From positions 1,860,001-1,924,000 of the forward strand of contig NZ_JAFIDA010000001.1 of NCBI RefSeq assembly GCF_017834145.1: a DNA stretch of 64,000 nt, given 5' to 3'. The notes beneath the pieces are model-generated. The model had not been told where the DNA came from, made no database searches, and was given only the letters and a program-made list of their open reading frames with translations. Positions 34,342-42,542 of this stretch are shown piece after piece. The stretch's first letter is position 1. Each line of letters begins with the position of its first letter. The position numbers and the translations under genes were made by a program. The DNA is from Leucobacter exalbidus (lineage in GTDB: Bacteria > Actinomycetota > Actinomycetes > Actinomycetales > Microbacteriaceae).

Positions 34342-35394
34342 TCAGCCCGTAACCGACGAGCCCCGCACCACAAGCCGCGGCTCGATGAGCACCTCGAGGC
34401 CCCGATCCGGAGCGTCAGCATCGAGCGCCGTGAGCAGCGCGGTCGCGGCATCGCGGCCGATGCGGCGGTTGCCCGGATCGACGCTCGTGAGTGAGATGCG
34501 CGGAATCGCCGCGAGCGAGGTGTCGTCGTAGCCGGCGACGCGGCAGCCAGCGGGCACTGCGATGCCCGCGGATTCGAGCGCTGAGATCACCCCGACGGCA
34601 GAGAGATCGTTGACCGCGATGATGGCCTCGGGCAACCGTTCCTCGGCGAGCATGCGCTCGACGGCGCGGCGGGCACCAGCCTCGGTAAAATCGGCTGATT
34701 CAACCCACGATCCGGCCCCGAGGCCGCGGCGAGCGATGGATTCACGGAAGGCAGTGGCGCGCGAGGCGGAGACCGTTCCGCCCTCGCCGCCCACGAGGGC
34801 GATGCGCGCGACACCCTGTGCGACCAGGTGCGCGATGACCAGGTCGACGCCGGCGTTGTCGTCGCTGCGCACCGTCGCCACAACGTCGGGGGTCGCGTCG
34901 ATCGCGCTGGCGACGACGGTGGGGATCGTGGCCGCAAGCTCGGTGAGTTCGGCAAAACCGGGGATCGTACCCACCGTGATGAGCCCCGAGGGGCGCAGGT
35001 CGCGCAGCATGGCGATGTTGTCTTGGTCGAGCATCGCCGAGCCGCCGCCGTCGTCGACCTGGGCGCTCACGATCATGGTGCGCCGGCCCGCCTCGGCGAG
35101 CTGTGCTTTCGCGGCCCCCACGATCTCAGCAAACAGGGGGTTGTGCAGGTTCGAAACCAAAATGGCGACGATGTCGCGGCGCCCAGCAGACAGTGACTGC
35201 GCGACGAGGTTGGGGCGGTAGCCCAGCCGCTCTGCGGCGTGGAGCACCCGCAGGCGACGCTCCTCGCTGACGTTCTCGCCGCCGTTAAACACGAGCGATA
35301 CGAGCGATTTCGACACTTCAGCCTCGCGCGCGACATCTCGAATCGTCGGCGGGCGGTGGGGCGCGCTTGTCGCGGCCCCTATTGGGTCAGTCAT
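34342..35394 (-). CDS. LacI-family transcriptional repressor
   Basis: A 350-residue LacI protein. The DNA-binding headpiece is at residues 17-70 (TIRDVAREAEVSKSLVSLVFNG and the hinge VAQSLSAGR). The effector core contains AILVSNLHNPLFAEIVG, AIIAVNDLSAVGV and GYDDTSLAAIP. ATG at 35394 after GGAGG. It lies 160 bases past hyi on the same strand with a hairpin between, so it may be partly co-transcribed with the iolG-hyi pair and regulate it. Its headpiece is more like that of the 38296 repressor (SKSLVSLV) than that of the 26103 one. Confidence 0.85.
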   Translation of the reverse strand: MTDPIGAATSAPHRPPTIRDVAREAEVSKSLVSLVFNGGENVSEERRLRVLHAAERLGYRPNLVAQSLSAGRRDIVAILVSNLHNPLFAEIVGAAKAQLAEAGRRTMIVSAQVDDGGGSAMLDQDNIAMLRDLRPSGLITVGTIPGFAELTELAATIPTVVASAIDATPDVVATVRSDDNAGVDLVIAHLVAQGVARIALVGGEGGTVSASRATAFRESIARRGLGAGSWVESADFTEAGARRAVERMLAEERLPEAIIAVNDLSAVGVISALESAGIAVPAGCRVAGYDDTSLAAIPRISLTSVDPGNRRIGRDAATALLTALDADAPDRGLEVLIEPRLVVRGSSVTG

Positions 35395-35436
35395 CGCACC
35401 TCCTTGCACGGGTCAATCCTATGGGCTGCCGAGGCA

Positions 35437-35475
35437 GGGCCCGGGTCGCGGCGGGTTCGCGCGTGATCCGGGCCC
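35437..35475 (-). terminator. GC-rich hairpin after hyi
   Basis: GGGCCCGG (35437-35444) pairs with CCGGGCCC (35468-35475) across 23 bases, 78 bases past the hyi stop. No strong T tail. Confidence 0.4.
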
Positions 35476-35553
35476 GTTCTCGGCGCCCCACTCCAGCGTT
35501 CAGAGCCGGTGTTTTCCGGTGCCAACGCTGAGCAGCAGCATCCGTGCAGGTAG

Positions 35554-36339
35554 CTAGCGCCCGTCGCCAAATGCGGCAGCAAAGGCATCGAGCGCGGCGT
35601 CGGAGTCGCCGCTCGCCCAGGCCTCCATGCCGATAACGCCCTCGTAGCCGAGCGAGCGCAGCGCACTGGCGACCGCCTCGTAGCGAATCTCTCCGGTGCC
35701 GGGTTCGCAGCGGCCCGGCACATCGGCGACCTGAATTTCGCCGACCCAGGGCAGCGCCTCGGTGACGAGTGACACCAGGTTTCCCTCGCCAATTTGTGCG
35801 TGGTAGAGATCGAGGTTGAGGCGCAGGTGCGGGTGGTTGACCCCGCGCACGAGTGCGAGGGTGTCGGCGGCCCGCGCAAACGGCACCCCGGGGTGGTCGA
35901 CCGCGAGGTTCAGGTTTTCGAGCACGAAGATGCGCCCGGCAGCCTGGCCCAGTTCGGCGACTTGCCGCAGCGTCTCGGCCGCGTGCACCCAGTCCTCACC
36001 GGTGGTGTGTTCGTGTGGCACGACCGGGATTCCGCCGTCGCCGAGGCCGGTGCCGTGCAGGTTCAGCCGGGGTGAATCGAGGATCTCAGCGGCCGCGAGT
36101 GACTCGCGCGCCGTCGCGAGCAGCGCTTCGCGGCCCGCCTTCGTCGTGAGGTCACCGCGCAAGTACCCGGTCATCGAAGAGAACTCGGCCCCCGTTGCGG
36201 CGAGCGCTTCGAGGTCTTTGTTGCTCCAGTCCCAGATCTCCACAAGAAACCCGCGCTCGTGGATGCGTTTGACGCGCTCCACGAACGGTAGGTCGAGATA
36301 TAGCATCTCTGCGCAGGCGGCCAACCGATATGTCGTCAT
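35554..36339 (-). CDS. hyi: Hydroxypyruvate isomerase-family protein
   Basis: A 261-residue TIM barrel of the Hyi/OtnI group. The sequence has EIWDWSNKDLEAL (about 34), the LNLHGTG segment (about 93), LENLNLAVDHPG (about 137, metal Glu), NLDLYHAQIGEG (about 175, Asp-x-x-His) and GMEAWASGD near the C terminus. Hyi interconverts hydroxypyruvate and tartronate semialdehyde; related proteins isomerise other keto acids or sugars. It lies 24 bases after the iolG stop, in one transcript. Together with the hydroxyacid dehydrogenase at 20728 it could channel a three-carbon product to glycerate. Confidence 0.75.
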   Translation of the reverse strand: MTTYRLAACAEMLYLDLPFVERVKRIHERGFLVEIWDWSNKDLEALAATGAEFSSMTGYLRGDLTTKAGREALLATARESLAAAEILDSPRLNLHGTGLGDGGIPVVPHEHTTGEDWVHAAETLRQVAELGQAAGRIFVLENLNLAVDHPGVPFARAADTLALVRGVNHPHLRLNLDLYHAQIGEGNLVSLVTEALPWVGEIQVADVPGRCEPGTGEIRYEAVASALRSLGYEGVIGMEAWASGDSDAALDAFAAAFGDGR

Positions 36340-36363
36340 GACCAGGCTCCGTGTCTCGGGCCG

Positions 36364-37371
36364 TTACAGCGCAACCGAGACGGCGACACCCTCGGTGGCC
36401 GAACGCTGTGCAGCGTCGGCGAGCACGAGGGCCGCGCGGCCGTCTTCGAACGTGGGGCTCGTGGATGCTTCGCCGCGCACGAGCTTGACGAACTCGCGCA
36501 GTTCTTCGGCGTAGGCCTCGGCGTAGCGCTCAAGGAAGAACGTCTCGTACGGTGGCTTCGCTTCGACCGCGTCGGCGGTCGACAGGCTCACAAGGCTTGT
36601 GGGTGCGTTGGCAACCTGCAGCGAGCCCTTCGCGCCGAAGGCCTCGATGCGCTGGTCGTAGCCCACCGCGCTGTGGCGCGAGTTGATGATGGTGACGATG
36701 GCCCCCGAGGCTGCGCGCAGCGTGGTCACCGCGGTATCGAAGTCGCCGTGCTCGCGGGCTCCGTCGTCGAAGGTCTGCGTGCCAGTAGCGCTCACCGAAA
36801 TTATGTCGTCGAGGAAGAAGCGGGCCATGTCGAAGTCGTGGATCGTCATGTCGCGGAAGATGCCACCTGAGATCTTGACGTAGTCGGCGGGCGGCGCTGC
36901 GGGGTCGCGGCTGATGATGGTGAGCTGCTCGAGCTCGCCAATTTCTCCGGCGGCGACGCGGGCACGGGCGCTTGCAAACGCCGGATCGAAGCGGCGGTTG
37001 AAGCCGAGCGCTACCGGTACGCCTGATTCGGCGACCAGCGGGCGCAGCGCGTTGACGCGCTCGATATCGAGGTCGATGGGCTTCTCGCACAGCACGGGGA
37101 TGCCCGCGCGCACCGCGGCGGCGATCAGGTCAACGTGGGTGGGAGTGGGCGACGCGATCAGCACGGCATCGATTTCGCCCGAGGCGATGAGCTCTTCGGG
37201 GTTATCGGTGACTGTGCCGCCGAAGCGTGCGGCGACGCCCTTCGCGCCCTCGATGAACGGGTCTGCGATCCAGCTCAGTGTCGCACCGGGGAGTGCGGCG
37301 ATTGTGGCGGCGTGTACCTGGCCGATGCGGCCGGTGCCGATGAGTCCAAAACGAACGGGTTGCTGCGTCAT
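36364..37371 (-). CDS. iolG: Inositol 2-dehydrogenase-like Gfo/Idh oxidoreductase
   Basis: A 335-residue dehydrogenase, the normal IolG length. Rossmann GLIGTGRIGQVHA is near residue 7, the catalytic Lys is in LCEKPIDLD (about 95), and GGIFRDMTIHDFDMARFF (about 153-170) carries the Asp-x-x-x-His pair that acts on the substrate hydroxyl. It oxidises myo-inositol or another inositol isomer to an inosose with NAD. ATG after AAGGGG. Its promoter region shares TATTGTC(A/T)TATCAA with the iolE promoter, which ties it to the inositol regulon. A paralogue at 56970 sits in the canonical cluster, so the two may prefer different stereoisomers. Confidence 0.8.
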   Translation of the reverse strand: MTQQPVRFGLIGTGRIGQVHAATIAALPGATLSWIADPFIEGAKGVAARFGGTVTDNPEELIASGEIDAVLIASPTPTHVDLIAAAVRAGIPVLCEKPIDLDIERVNALRPLVAESGVPVALGFNRRFDPAFASARARVAAGEIGELEQLTIISRDPAAPPADYVKISGGIFRDMTIHDFDMARFFLDDIISVSATGTQTFDDGAREHGDFDTAVTTLRAASGAIVTIINSRHSAVGYDQRIEAFGAKGSLQVANAPTSLVSLSTADAVEAKPPYETFFLERYAEAYAEELREFVKLVRGEASTSPTFEDGRAALVLADAAQRSATEGVAVSVAL

Positions 37372-37403
37372 TGCGATCCCCTTGGGGTCTGGATCGCGCT
37401 CAC

Positions 37404-37432
37404 TTAGCACGATCTAAATTGATAAGACAATA
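37404..37432 (-). promoter_or_regulatory. Two operator-like motifs before iolG
   Basis: 37419-37432, read on the minus strand, is TATTGTCTTATCAA, matching the iolE upstream region at 58980-58993 in 13 of 14 bases and including TATTGT as a possible -10. Just downstream TTAGCACGATCTAA (37404-37417) shares the half site TTAGCACG with 27194. Confidence 0.55.
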
Positions 37433-37529
37433 AGATTATTCTACGGGGTACAGTGCCGCCTTTCCAAGCACAATGACTGACCTGCGCCGCTGTGTATGCT
37501 GCCGCCCTCGGAATGCGAGAATAAACACC

Positions 37530-38282
37530 ATGGGCGAGGACACAGCTGCGCGTTACACCAGGCCGCCATCGCGCAGCGCCACAAAACGCGGCGTCTGGAT
37601 TGGGGTCGCGCTCTTCGCTGCGAGCCTGATCGTGTGGGTGGGCGGCCCGCTCTCGGCGCCCCTGTTTCCCGAAGAAGTAATGACCAACTGCACGGTGCAG
37701 CAATCCTCGGCTTCGCGACGGCCCCGAGCACGCGTCTTGAGCGACTGCGGCAGCTTCAGATCGAAGAAGACCGCCGTCTGCACCGCCGACCCGAGCTTGC
37801 GAGTGCAGCTGGTCGCCGGCACTGACTACGACTTCGTGGTGCGCGGCGCCCACATCCCCCTCGTGCTCTCGCGCACACTAGCCTCGGCGACGGTCTCAGA
37901 AAATCAGCCTGCGCCCCCAGACAGAGGGGCGAAACTGCGCGCTGCCGCCGATGCGCTTGAAGAGCTTCAGCGCAGCAATGAGAGCAATTCGGCCGGCCCC
38001 GCAGAGCCCCCTGCCGAAGACCCTGAGGACGCCGAATTTCGCGAGAGCATCAAAAGACTCGAGGATCAGTTCTCGCCCGAGACACTGCGCGCGTTTGATT
38101 ACGAGCAGCCCCCGTACTCGCCCGAGTGCGATGCGTCACGCAGGGTAATGACCACCCGGGGGCCGCAGATCATGAAGCCCGACCGCGCGGCCGAGGTATT
38201 GCGTGTACCGGCCGGCACCACCGCGCGCGACCCACTGATTCCGTGCGATCCCAATGAATGCCGCCGGTTCGACATCGAATAG
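37530..38282 (+). CDS. Membrane-anchored protein of unknown function
   Basis: A 250-residue protein. One transmembrane helix (about 20-42, GVWIGVALFAASLIVWVGG) after a basic N terminus makes it a type II membrane protein with an outside domain. That domain has several cysteines (near residues 53, 73, 83, 207, 236 and 241) that could form disulfides, a Glu/Pro-rich stretch around 150-175 and no motif I recognise. Start: ATG at 37530 chosen because it puts a short basic leader before the helix; the earlier ATG at 37473 is possible. It is divergent from iolG and convergent with the next LacI gene. Confidence 0.55.
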   Translation: MGEDTAARYTRPPSRSATKRGVWIGVALFAASLIVWVGGPLSAPLFPEEVMTNCTVQQSSASRRPRARVLSDCGSFRSKKTAVCTADPSLRVQLVAGTDYDFVVRGAHIPLVLSRTLASATVSENQPAPPDRGAKLRAAADALEELQRSNESNSAGPAEPPAEDPEDAEFRESIKRLEDQFSPETLRAFDYEQPPYSPECDASRRVMTTRGPQIMKPDRAAEVLRVPAGTTARDPLIPCDPNECRRFDIE

Positions 38283-38295
38283 CTCACGGCGAGGT

Positions 38296-39309
38296 CTAGT
38301 ACGCCGCAACCGATCCGCGCGCAACCAGGCGGGGCGTGAAGCTGCGCGATGCAATCTGCGTGGCACCGCCCTCAAGCTTCGCGATGAGCACCTGTCCTGC
38401 GGCCTCCCCCAGCTCGCGGGGGTCACCGCTCACACTGGTGAGCGACACGAGCCCGTACGCCGCGATCGGCGAATCGTCGTAGCCGACCACCGACAGGTCG
38501 CCCGGTACCGCAATCCCCAGCTCGCGAGCGGCGCCGATGACGCCGACCGCCATCGGGTCGTTCACCGCAAAGACCGCGGTGGGGCGCGGCGCCTGCGCTG
38601 ACTCAGCGCGGGCCAGCAGCTCCGCAGCCACCTCGCGGGCCGCGGCTTCGCCCGTGTCGGGCGCCCGCACGACCGTGGGCGTGAGACCCAATTCGGCGAT
38701 GGCGTCGCAGTAGCCGCGCTCACGCCGTGCCGCGCTCGCGCCGGGGGCCGAGACACACGCGATGTCGCGGTGGCCCTGCACGGCCAGGTGCATCGTCGCA
38801 AGGCGGCCGCCCGCCGCTTCATCGCTAGCAATGACGGGCAACTCGGCCAGTTCGGCGCCGAGATCGCGCACGCCGAGCACGACGGCGGGCACCCCGCTGC
38901 GCGCGACCGCCGGGGCCGAGGCTTCGCCAGCCAACACAATGCCGTCGACGCGCAGTGCCCGAAATGCCTCGATGGGGTCGATGCCCAGGTGGGCGTTGAG
39001 GCTCGCGTCGGCGACGCTTAAGGCGTAGCCGCCTTCGGCGAGCGCGGTGCGCAGCCCAGCAAGCGCCTCAACGAACCAGAGGTTGGAGAAGTCGTCGATG
39101 ATGACGCCGACGCTGCGCGTACGGGTGCCCGCGAGGCCTGCGGCGAGCCGGCTCGGGGTGTAGTTCAGCGCGGTCACGGCCTCGAGTACGGCTTCGCGCT
39201 TCGCGTCGCTCACCCGGGGTGAATCGCGCAACACGAGCGACACGAGTGACTTCGAGACGCCTGCGCGTTCGGCTACGTCGTAGATGGTCGGTCGTTTCTT
39301 CACGGTCAT
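38296..39309 (-). CDS. LacI-family transcriptional repressor
   Basis: A 337-residue LacI protein. The headpiece at residues 8-62 (TIYDVAERAGVSKSLVSLVLRD, hinge SRLAAGLAGTRTR) is followed by an effector core with VDGIVLAGEA, TAVFAVNDPMAVGV and GYDDSPIAAYG. ATG preceded by AAAGAG. It is divergent from the 39533 gene. A perfect 16-base palindrome, ATTGGAGCGCTCCAAT, lies in the shared region and is its likely operator, repressing the dehydrogenase-isomerase pair and perhaps itself. Confidence 0.85.
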   Translation of the reverse strand: MTVKKRPTIYDVAERAGVSKSLVSLVLRDSPRVSDAKREAVLEAVTALNYTPSRLAAGLAGTRTRSVGVIIDDFSNLWFVEALAGLRTALAEGGYALSVADASLNAHLGIDPIEAFRALRVDGIVLAGEASAPAVARSGVPAVVLGVRDLGAELAELPVIASDEAAGGRLATMHLAVQGHRDIACVSAPGASAARRERGYCDAIAELGLTPTVVRAPDTGEAAAREVAAELLARAESAQAPRPTAVFAVNDPMAVGVIGAARELGIAVPGDLSVVGYDDSPIAAYGLVSLTSVSGDPRELGEAAGQVLIAKLEGGATQIASRSFTPRLVARGSVAAY

Positions 39310-39381
39310 CTCTTTCTGTTCCCCTCGACGATACTGCGTTTACGCAAGCGCGGGGTTCCCAGCGACACGCAGCTTTCAACA

Positions 39382-39434
39382 TTGACAGAACAAAGCTCCA
39401 CGGGATAGCGTACTCATCATTGGAGCGCTCCAAT
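39382..39434 (+). promoter_or_regulatory. Promoter and LacI-type operator for the 39533 operon
   Basis: TTGACA (39382-39387), 18 bases, TAGCGT (39406-39411), then ATTGGAGCGCTCCAAT (39419-39434), a perfect 16-base palindrome with the central CG typical of LacI operators. It falls just past the expected start site, the same arrangement as at 17399. Confidence 0.65.
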
Positions 39435-39532
39435 ACTAGCTAAAGACTACAGAACAACCGCGAGCGCCCCACACTGCTTCACCAGCCCCCCTGCAACACC
39501 CGCGGCCCTCAAGCCCTGTGAAAGGAACCACC

Positions 39533-40780
39533 GTGACCTCATCAATCGGCGTCGCCGTCATCGGCGCAGGCATGGCAGGCAAGGCCCACGCGGCCGCCTT
39601 CCGTGCAGCCTCTACCGTCTACTCTCCCGTACTACCCGAGATTCGCCTCGTGGCCATCGGTGATGTGTACGCCCCGCTCGGCCAGGAGGCCGCGAAGCGG
39701 TTTGGGTTTGAGCGTCACGAATCAGACTGGAAGGCCATCGCGGCCGCCGACGACATTGACGTCGTGAGCGTGGTCGTGGCGAACTCGCTGCACCGCGAGA
39801 TCGTCGAGGGCCTGCTCGCCGCCGGCAAGCACGTGCTCTGCGAGAAGCCGCTCAGTGACACGATCGAAGACGCCCGCGCCATGGCCGACGCCGCCCGAGA
39901 GGCAGAGGCCCGCGGCACCGTCGCCCGCATCGGCTTCAGCTACCTGCGTGCCCCCGGCATCGCGTTCATGCGTCAGCTCATCGACGACGGCCGCATCGGC
40001 GACGTGTTCCACTTCTCGGCCCACTACTGGACCGACTACGGCTGCCGCCCCGATGTGCCCATCAGCTGGCGCTACCAGGGCCCCGCTGGATCAGGAGCGC
40101 TCGGCGACGTTGGCAGCCACCTGAGCTACATCGCCGAGCATCTGTGCGGCGGCGTGCAAGAGGTCTCGGGCGGCCGGTTCCACACCTCGATCACCGAGCG
40201 CCCCAAGCCCATCGGTCAGGTCGTGGGCCACAGCCGCGGCAACGTCAGCACCGAAATGTCACCCGTCACGAACGACGACTACGCCACGTTCAATGCCAAA
40301 TTTGAACGCTGCGTCGGCTCCATCGAGGTATCCCGCGTCGCCGCAGGCCACCCCAACAGCCTCTCCATTGAGGTGTTCGGATCGAAGGGCGCCGCACGCT
40401 GGAGTCAGACCAACCCATCACAGGTGGAGGTCATGCTGCATGACGAGCTCGGCGACCTCGCCGGCTACCGCACCGTGCCCCTCGGCCCCGCGCACCCGCA
40501 CTACGCGGGCGGCTGGGCGATGGATGCCCCGGGCGTCGGCATCGGCCAGAACGATCTGTTCGTGCACCAGGCGCGCGCGTTCCTCGAGGAGGTCGCGGGC
40601 CTGCCCGAGGCCGAATCACTGCCGCGCTGCAAGAGCTTCGACGACGGCGTGCACAACATGGAGTTTCTCGCCGCAGTTGCCGAGTCGGCCGCGCAGGGCG
40701 GGGCCACAGTTCAGGTTCCCGCCAACGCCGCCGGCACCACCAACACCGTCGGCACCAACACCCAGGAGGTCGCACGATGA
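39533..40780 (+). CDS. Gfo/Idh/MocA-family oxidoreductase
   Basis: A 415-residue member of the long Gfo/Idh branch, similar in size and layout to the 16111 protein. Rossmann AVIGAGMAGKAHAAAF is near residue 8, catalytic LCEKPLSD near 106, and GSGALGDVGSHLSYIAEHL (about 190) carries the D-x-x-x-H. A GTG start follows AAGGA at six bases; the ATG at 39518 lies in front of it. The Thr/Asn-rich C-terminal tail (about 395-412) is unconserved in character. The stop overlaps the next start as ATGA, so it is coupled to the isomerase gene. Probably oxidises a sugar or cyclitol. Confidence 0.8.
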   Translation: MTSSIGVAVIGAGMAGKAHAAAFRAASTVYSPVLPEIRLVAIGDVYAPLGQEAAKRFGFERHESDWKAIAAADDIDVVSVVVANSLHREIVEGLLAAGKHVLCEKPLSDTIEDARAMADAAREAEARGTVARIGFSYLRAPGIAFMRQLIDDGRIGDVFHFSAHYWTDYGCRPDVPISWRYQGPAGSGALGDVGSHLSYIAEHLCGGVQEVSGGRFHTSITERPKPIGQVVGHSRGNVSTEMSPVTNDDYATFNAKFERCVGSIEVSRVAAGHPNSLSIEVFGSKGAARWSQTNPSQVEVMLHDELGDLAGYRTVPLGPAHPHYAGGWAMDAPGVGIGQNDLFVHQARAFLEEVAGLPEAESLPRCKSFDDGVHNMEFLAAVAESAAQGGATVQVPANAAGTTNTVGTNTQEVAR

Positions 40781-41772
40781 AACTCGGTGTCTACAACGCG
40801 ATTCTGCACGACCGCAGCCTGCCCGAGGCGATCGAGGTCATCAAGAACCTGGGCCTTTCGGGCATCGAGCTCAACTCGGGCGGCTTTCTGCCCGCCCACC
40901 ACATCCCCACCTTTGACGACATTCTCGTCTCAGATACTGCCCGCGACGACTTTCTCGAACTCTTCGAGGGCACGGGCGTCAGCATTGCCGGCCTCAACGC
41001 GAACGGCAACCCGCTGCACCCCAACCGTGCGATCGGCGATGCGCACGCTGCTGACGTGCGCCGTTCGATTCAGCTCGCCAACCGGCTCGGGCAAGATCGC
41101 GTGGTCACGATGTCGGGGCTGCCCGGCGGCGAGGCCAGCGCCAGCGTCACCAACTGGGTGGTCAACGCCTGGAACTCGGCGGCGCTTGACGTGCTCGACT
41201 ACCAGTGGGATGTCGCGACCAAGTTTTGGCGCGAGATGGATGGCTTCGCGGCCGAGCACGGCGTGAAGGTGGCGCTCGAGCTGCACCCGCAGAACCTGGT
41301 GTTCAATTCGGCTGACGTGCACAAGCTCATTGAGCTCACGGGCGCCACGCACGTGGGCGTTGAGCTCGACGCGTCGCACCTGTTCTGGCAGCAGATGGAT
41401 CCTGTGGCCGTGGTGCGCCACCTGGGCGAGCTCGTGTTCCACGCGGCCGCCAAGGATGTGCGGGTGAACCCCGAGTGGGCCAGCATTAACGGCGTGCTCG
41501 ACAACTCATTCCGTCGCCTCGCCCCCGAAGAGCCGCGCACCAACCTGGGCGGCGACGAGTGGGCCAACGAGTGGCCCAAGAATTCGGCGTGGGATTTCGT
41601 GGCGCTGGGCCGCGGCCACGACACCGCATTCTGGACCGAGTTCTTGCGGGCACTGCACGAGGTCGACCCCGAAATGTGGGTCAACATCGAGCACGAAGAC
41701 GTTTCGCTCGGCCGCATCGAGGGCCTCGAGGTCGCCGCGCAGGTGCTGCGGGCGGCCAACGCGGCGCTGTAA
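40777..41772 (+). CDS. Sugar phosphate isomerase/epimerase family protein (TIM barrel)
   Basis: A 331-residue AP-endonuclease-2 type barrel. Candidate metal ligands: Glu in LSGIELNSGG (about 31), Glu in KVALELHPQN (about 166), Asp-x-x-His in ELDASHLFWQQ (about 195), His in FHAAAKDV (about 220) and Glu-His-Glu in VNIEHEDVS near 302. The pairing with a Gfo/Idh gene by a four-base overlap is the classic arrangement for oxidising and then isomerising a sugar. It ends at a strong terminator. Confidence 0.8.
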   Translation: MKLGVYNAILHDRSLPEAIEVIKNLGLSGIELNSGGFLPAHHIPTFDDILVSDTARDDFLELFEGTGVSIAGLNANGNPLHPNRAIGDAHAADVRRSIQLANRLGQDRVVTMSGLPGGEASASVTNWVVNAWNSAALDVLDYQWDVATKFWREMDGFAAEHGVKVALELHPQNLVFNSADVHKLIELTGATHVGVELDASHLFWQQMDPVAVVRHLGELVFHAAAKDVRVNPEWASINGVLDNSFRRLAPEEPRTNLGGDEWANEWPKNSAWDFVALGRGHDTAFWTEFLRALHEVDPEMWVNIEHEDVSLGRIEGLEVAAQVLRAANAAL

Positions 41773-41778
41773 GACAGG

Positions 41779-41822
41779 GCGCGATCCGGGGCTCAGCAGG
41801 TCTTTGCCTCGGATCGCGCTTT
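41779..41822 (+). terminator. Terminator of the Gfo/Idh-isomerase operon
   Basis: GCGCGATCCGGGG (41779-41791) pairs with CCTCGGATCGCGC (41807-41819), one G-T pair, with TTTA after it. Confidence 0.75.
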
Positions 41823-41864
41823 AGCCCGCCGTGCCCCGCGTCACCGCGCGCGCCAGCACCCGCG

Positions 41865-41870
41865 TACCCT
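41865..41870 (+). promoter_or_regulatory. Probable -10 element TACCCT of a leaderless gene
   Basis: TACCCT ends six bases before the ATG at 41877; only GGGGGT lies between. Confidence 0.4.
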
Positions 41871-41876
41871 GGGGGT

Positions 41877-42278
41877 ATGCCTTCTCAATACGATGCCGCT
41901 TTGCAACTTGATATTCCGCTGGAAATGGCGCGACGTCACGGCATCCCCTCGAACATCTCGCAGGCCGATCTCAATGAGATCGACCAAAACCCGCCGGCCT
42001 GGCTCGCCCAGTCGCGCGCCAACCGCACCGGCAAGAAGAAGGTGTGGGCGACGCTGCAGTGCGCGATCTGCAGTTACTCAGAGCAGGCGCGCCCCAAGAA
42101 GTGGTGGCCCGAGTTCACGCTGCTCGCGTGCTACGACCACGAGGCGCACGAACTGCCCAAGCCGTTTAGTGCCGCAACCACGCGCACCTTTGTGTACGGT
42201 GTGGGCAGCCGCTTCACCGGCGTCATCGACGCCGACGAGAGCGCAGAAGGTGAATCAGCCGAAGCTCCCGAAGCCTAA
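41877..42278 (+). CDS. Small Cys/His protein of unknown function
   Basis: A 133-residue soluble protein. The N-terminal half contains a helix with NPPAWLAQSRANRTGKKK. The centre has CAIC, then 27 residues later C-Y-D-H-E-A-H, a CxxC...CxxHxxH pattern able to hold one zinc ion. The last 20 residues are Glu/Ala-rich. I do not recognise the family. A longer frame from 41559 exists but runs through the isomerase gene and terminator, so the ATG at 41877 is preferred. It stands alone between a terminator and the pnuX riboswitch. Confidence 0.65.
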   Translation: MPSQYDAALQLDIPLEMARRHGIPSNISQADLNEIDQNPPAWLAQSRANRTGKKKVWATLQCAICSYSEQARPKKWWPEFTLLACYDHEAHELPKPFSAATTRTFVYGVGSRFTGVIDADESAEGESAEAPEA

Positions 42279-42348
42279 GCCAACCGTCACATAAGCGCAC
42301 CTTCGCCCCGCAACCGCGCGGGTGCGCTAGCATTTCAAGTAAACATAC

Positions 42349-42469
42349 GTGCTCCGGGGTCGGTGAAATTCCGAACCGGCGGTGATAGTCCGCGACCCGA
42401 GGCCCCTAGGGCTGAGGTTGAATCGGTGAAATTCCGATACCGACAGTAAAGTCTGGATGAGAGAAGCAC
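42349..42469 (+). ncRNA. FMN riboswitch (RFN element)
   Basis: The closing stem GTGCT/AGCAC (42349 and 42469 ends) encloses the conserved RFN blocks: GGGGTCGGTGAAATTCCGAA, CCGGCGGTGATAGTCC, two GGTGAAATTCCGA-type loops and GTCTGGATGAGAGAAG. It precedes the pnuX gene by 73 bases. With FMN bound it should lower expression of the riboflavin importer. Confidence 0.95.
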
Positions 42470-42542
42470 ATGCGTGGGCGACACCATTTCGTGTACCCGC
42501 GTACCCTCGGCGACATGAACCCGAGAGGAACGCCTGCCCATC

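Noticed and set aside
41559..41876. N-terminal extension of the small Cys/His protein
   Set aside because: The frame overlaps the end of the isomerase gene and its terminator, and its translation is Arg/Gly-rich without sense.
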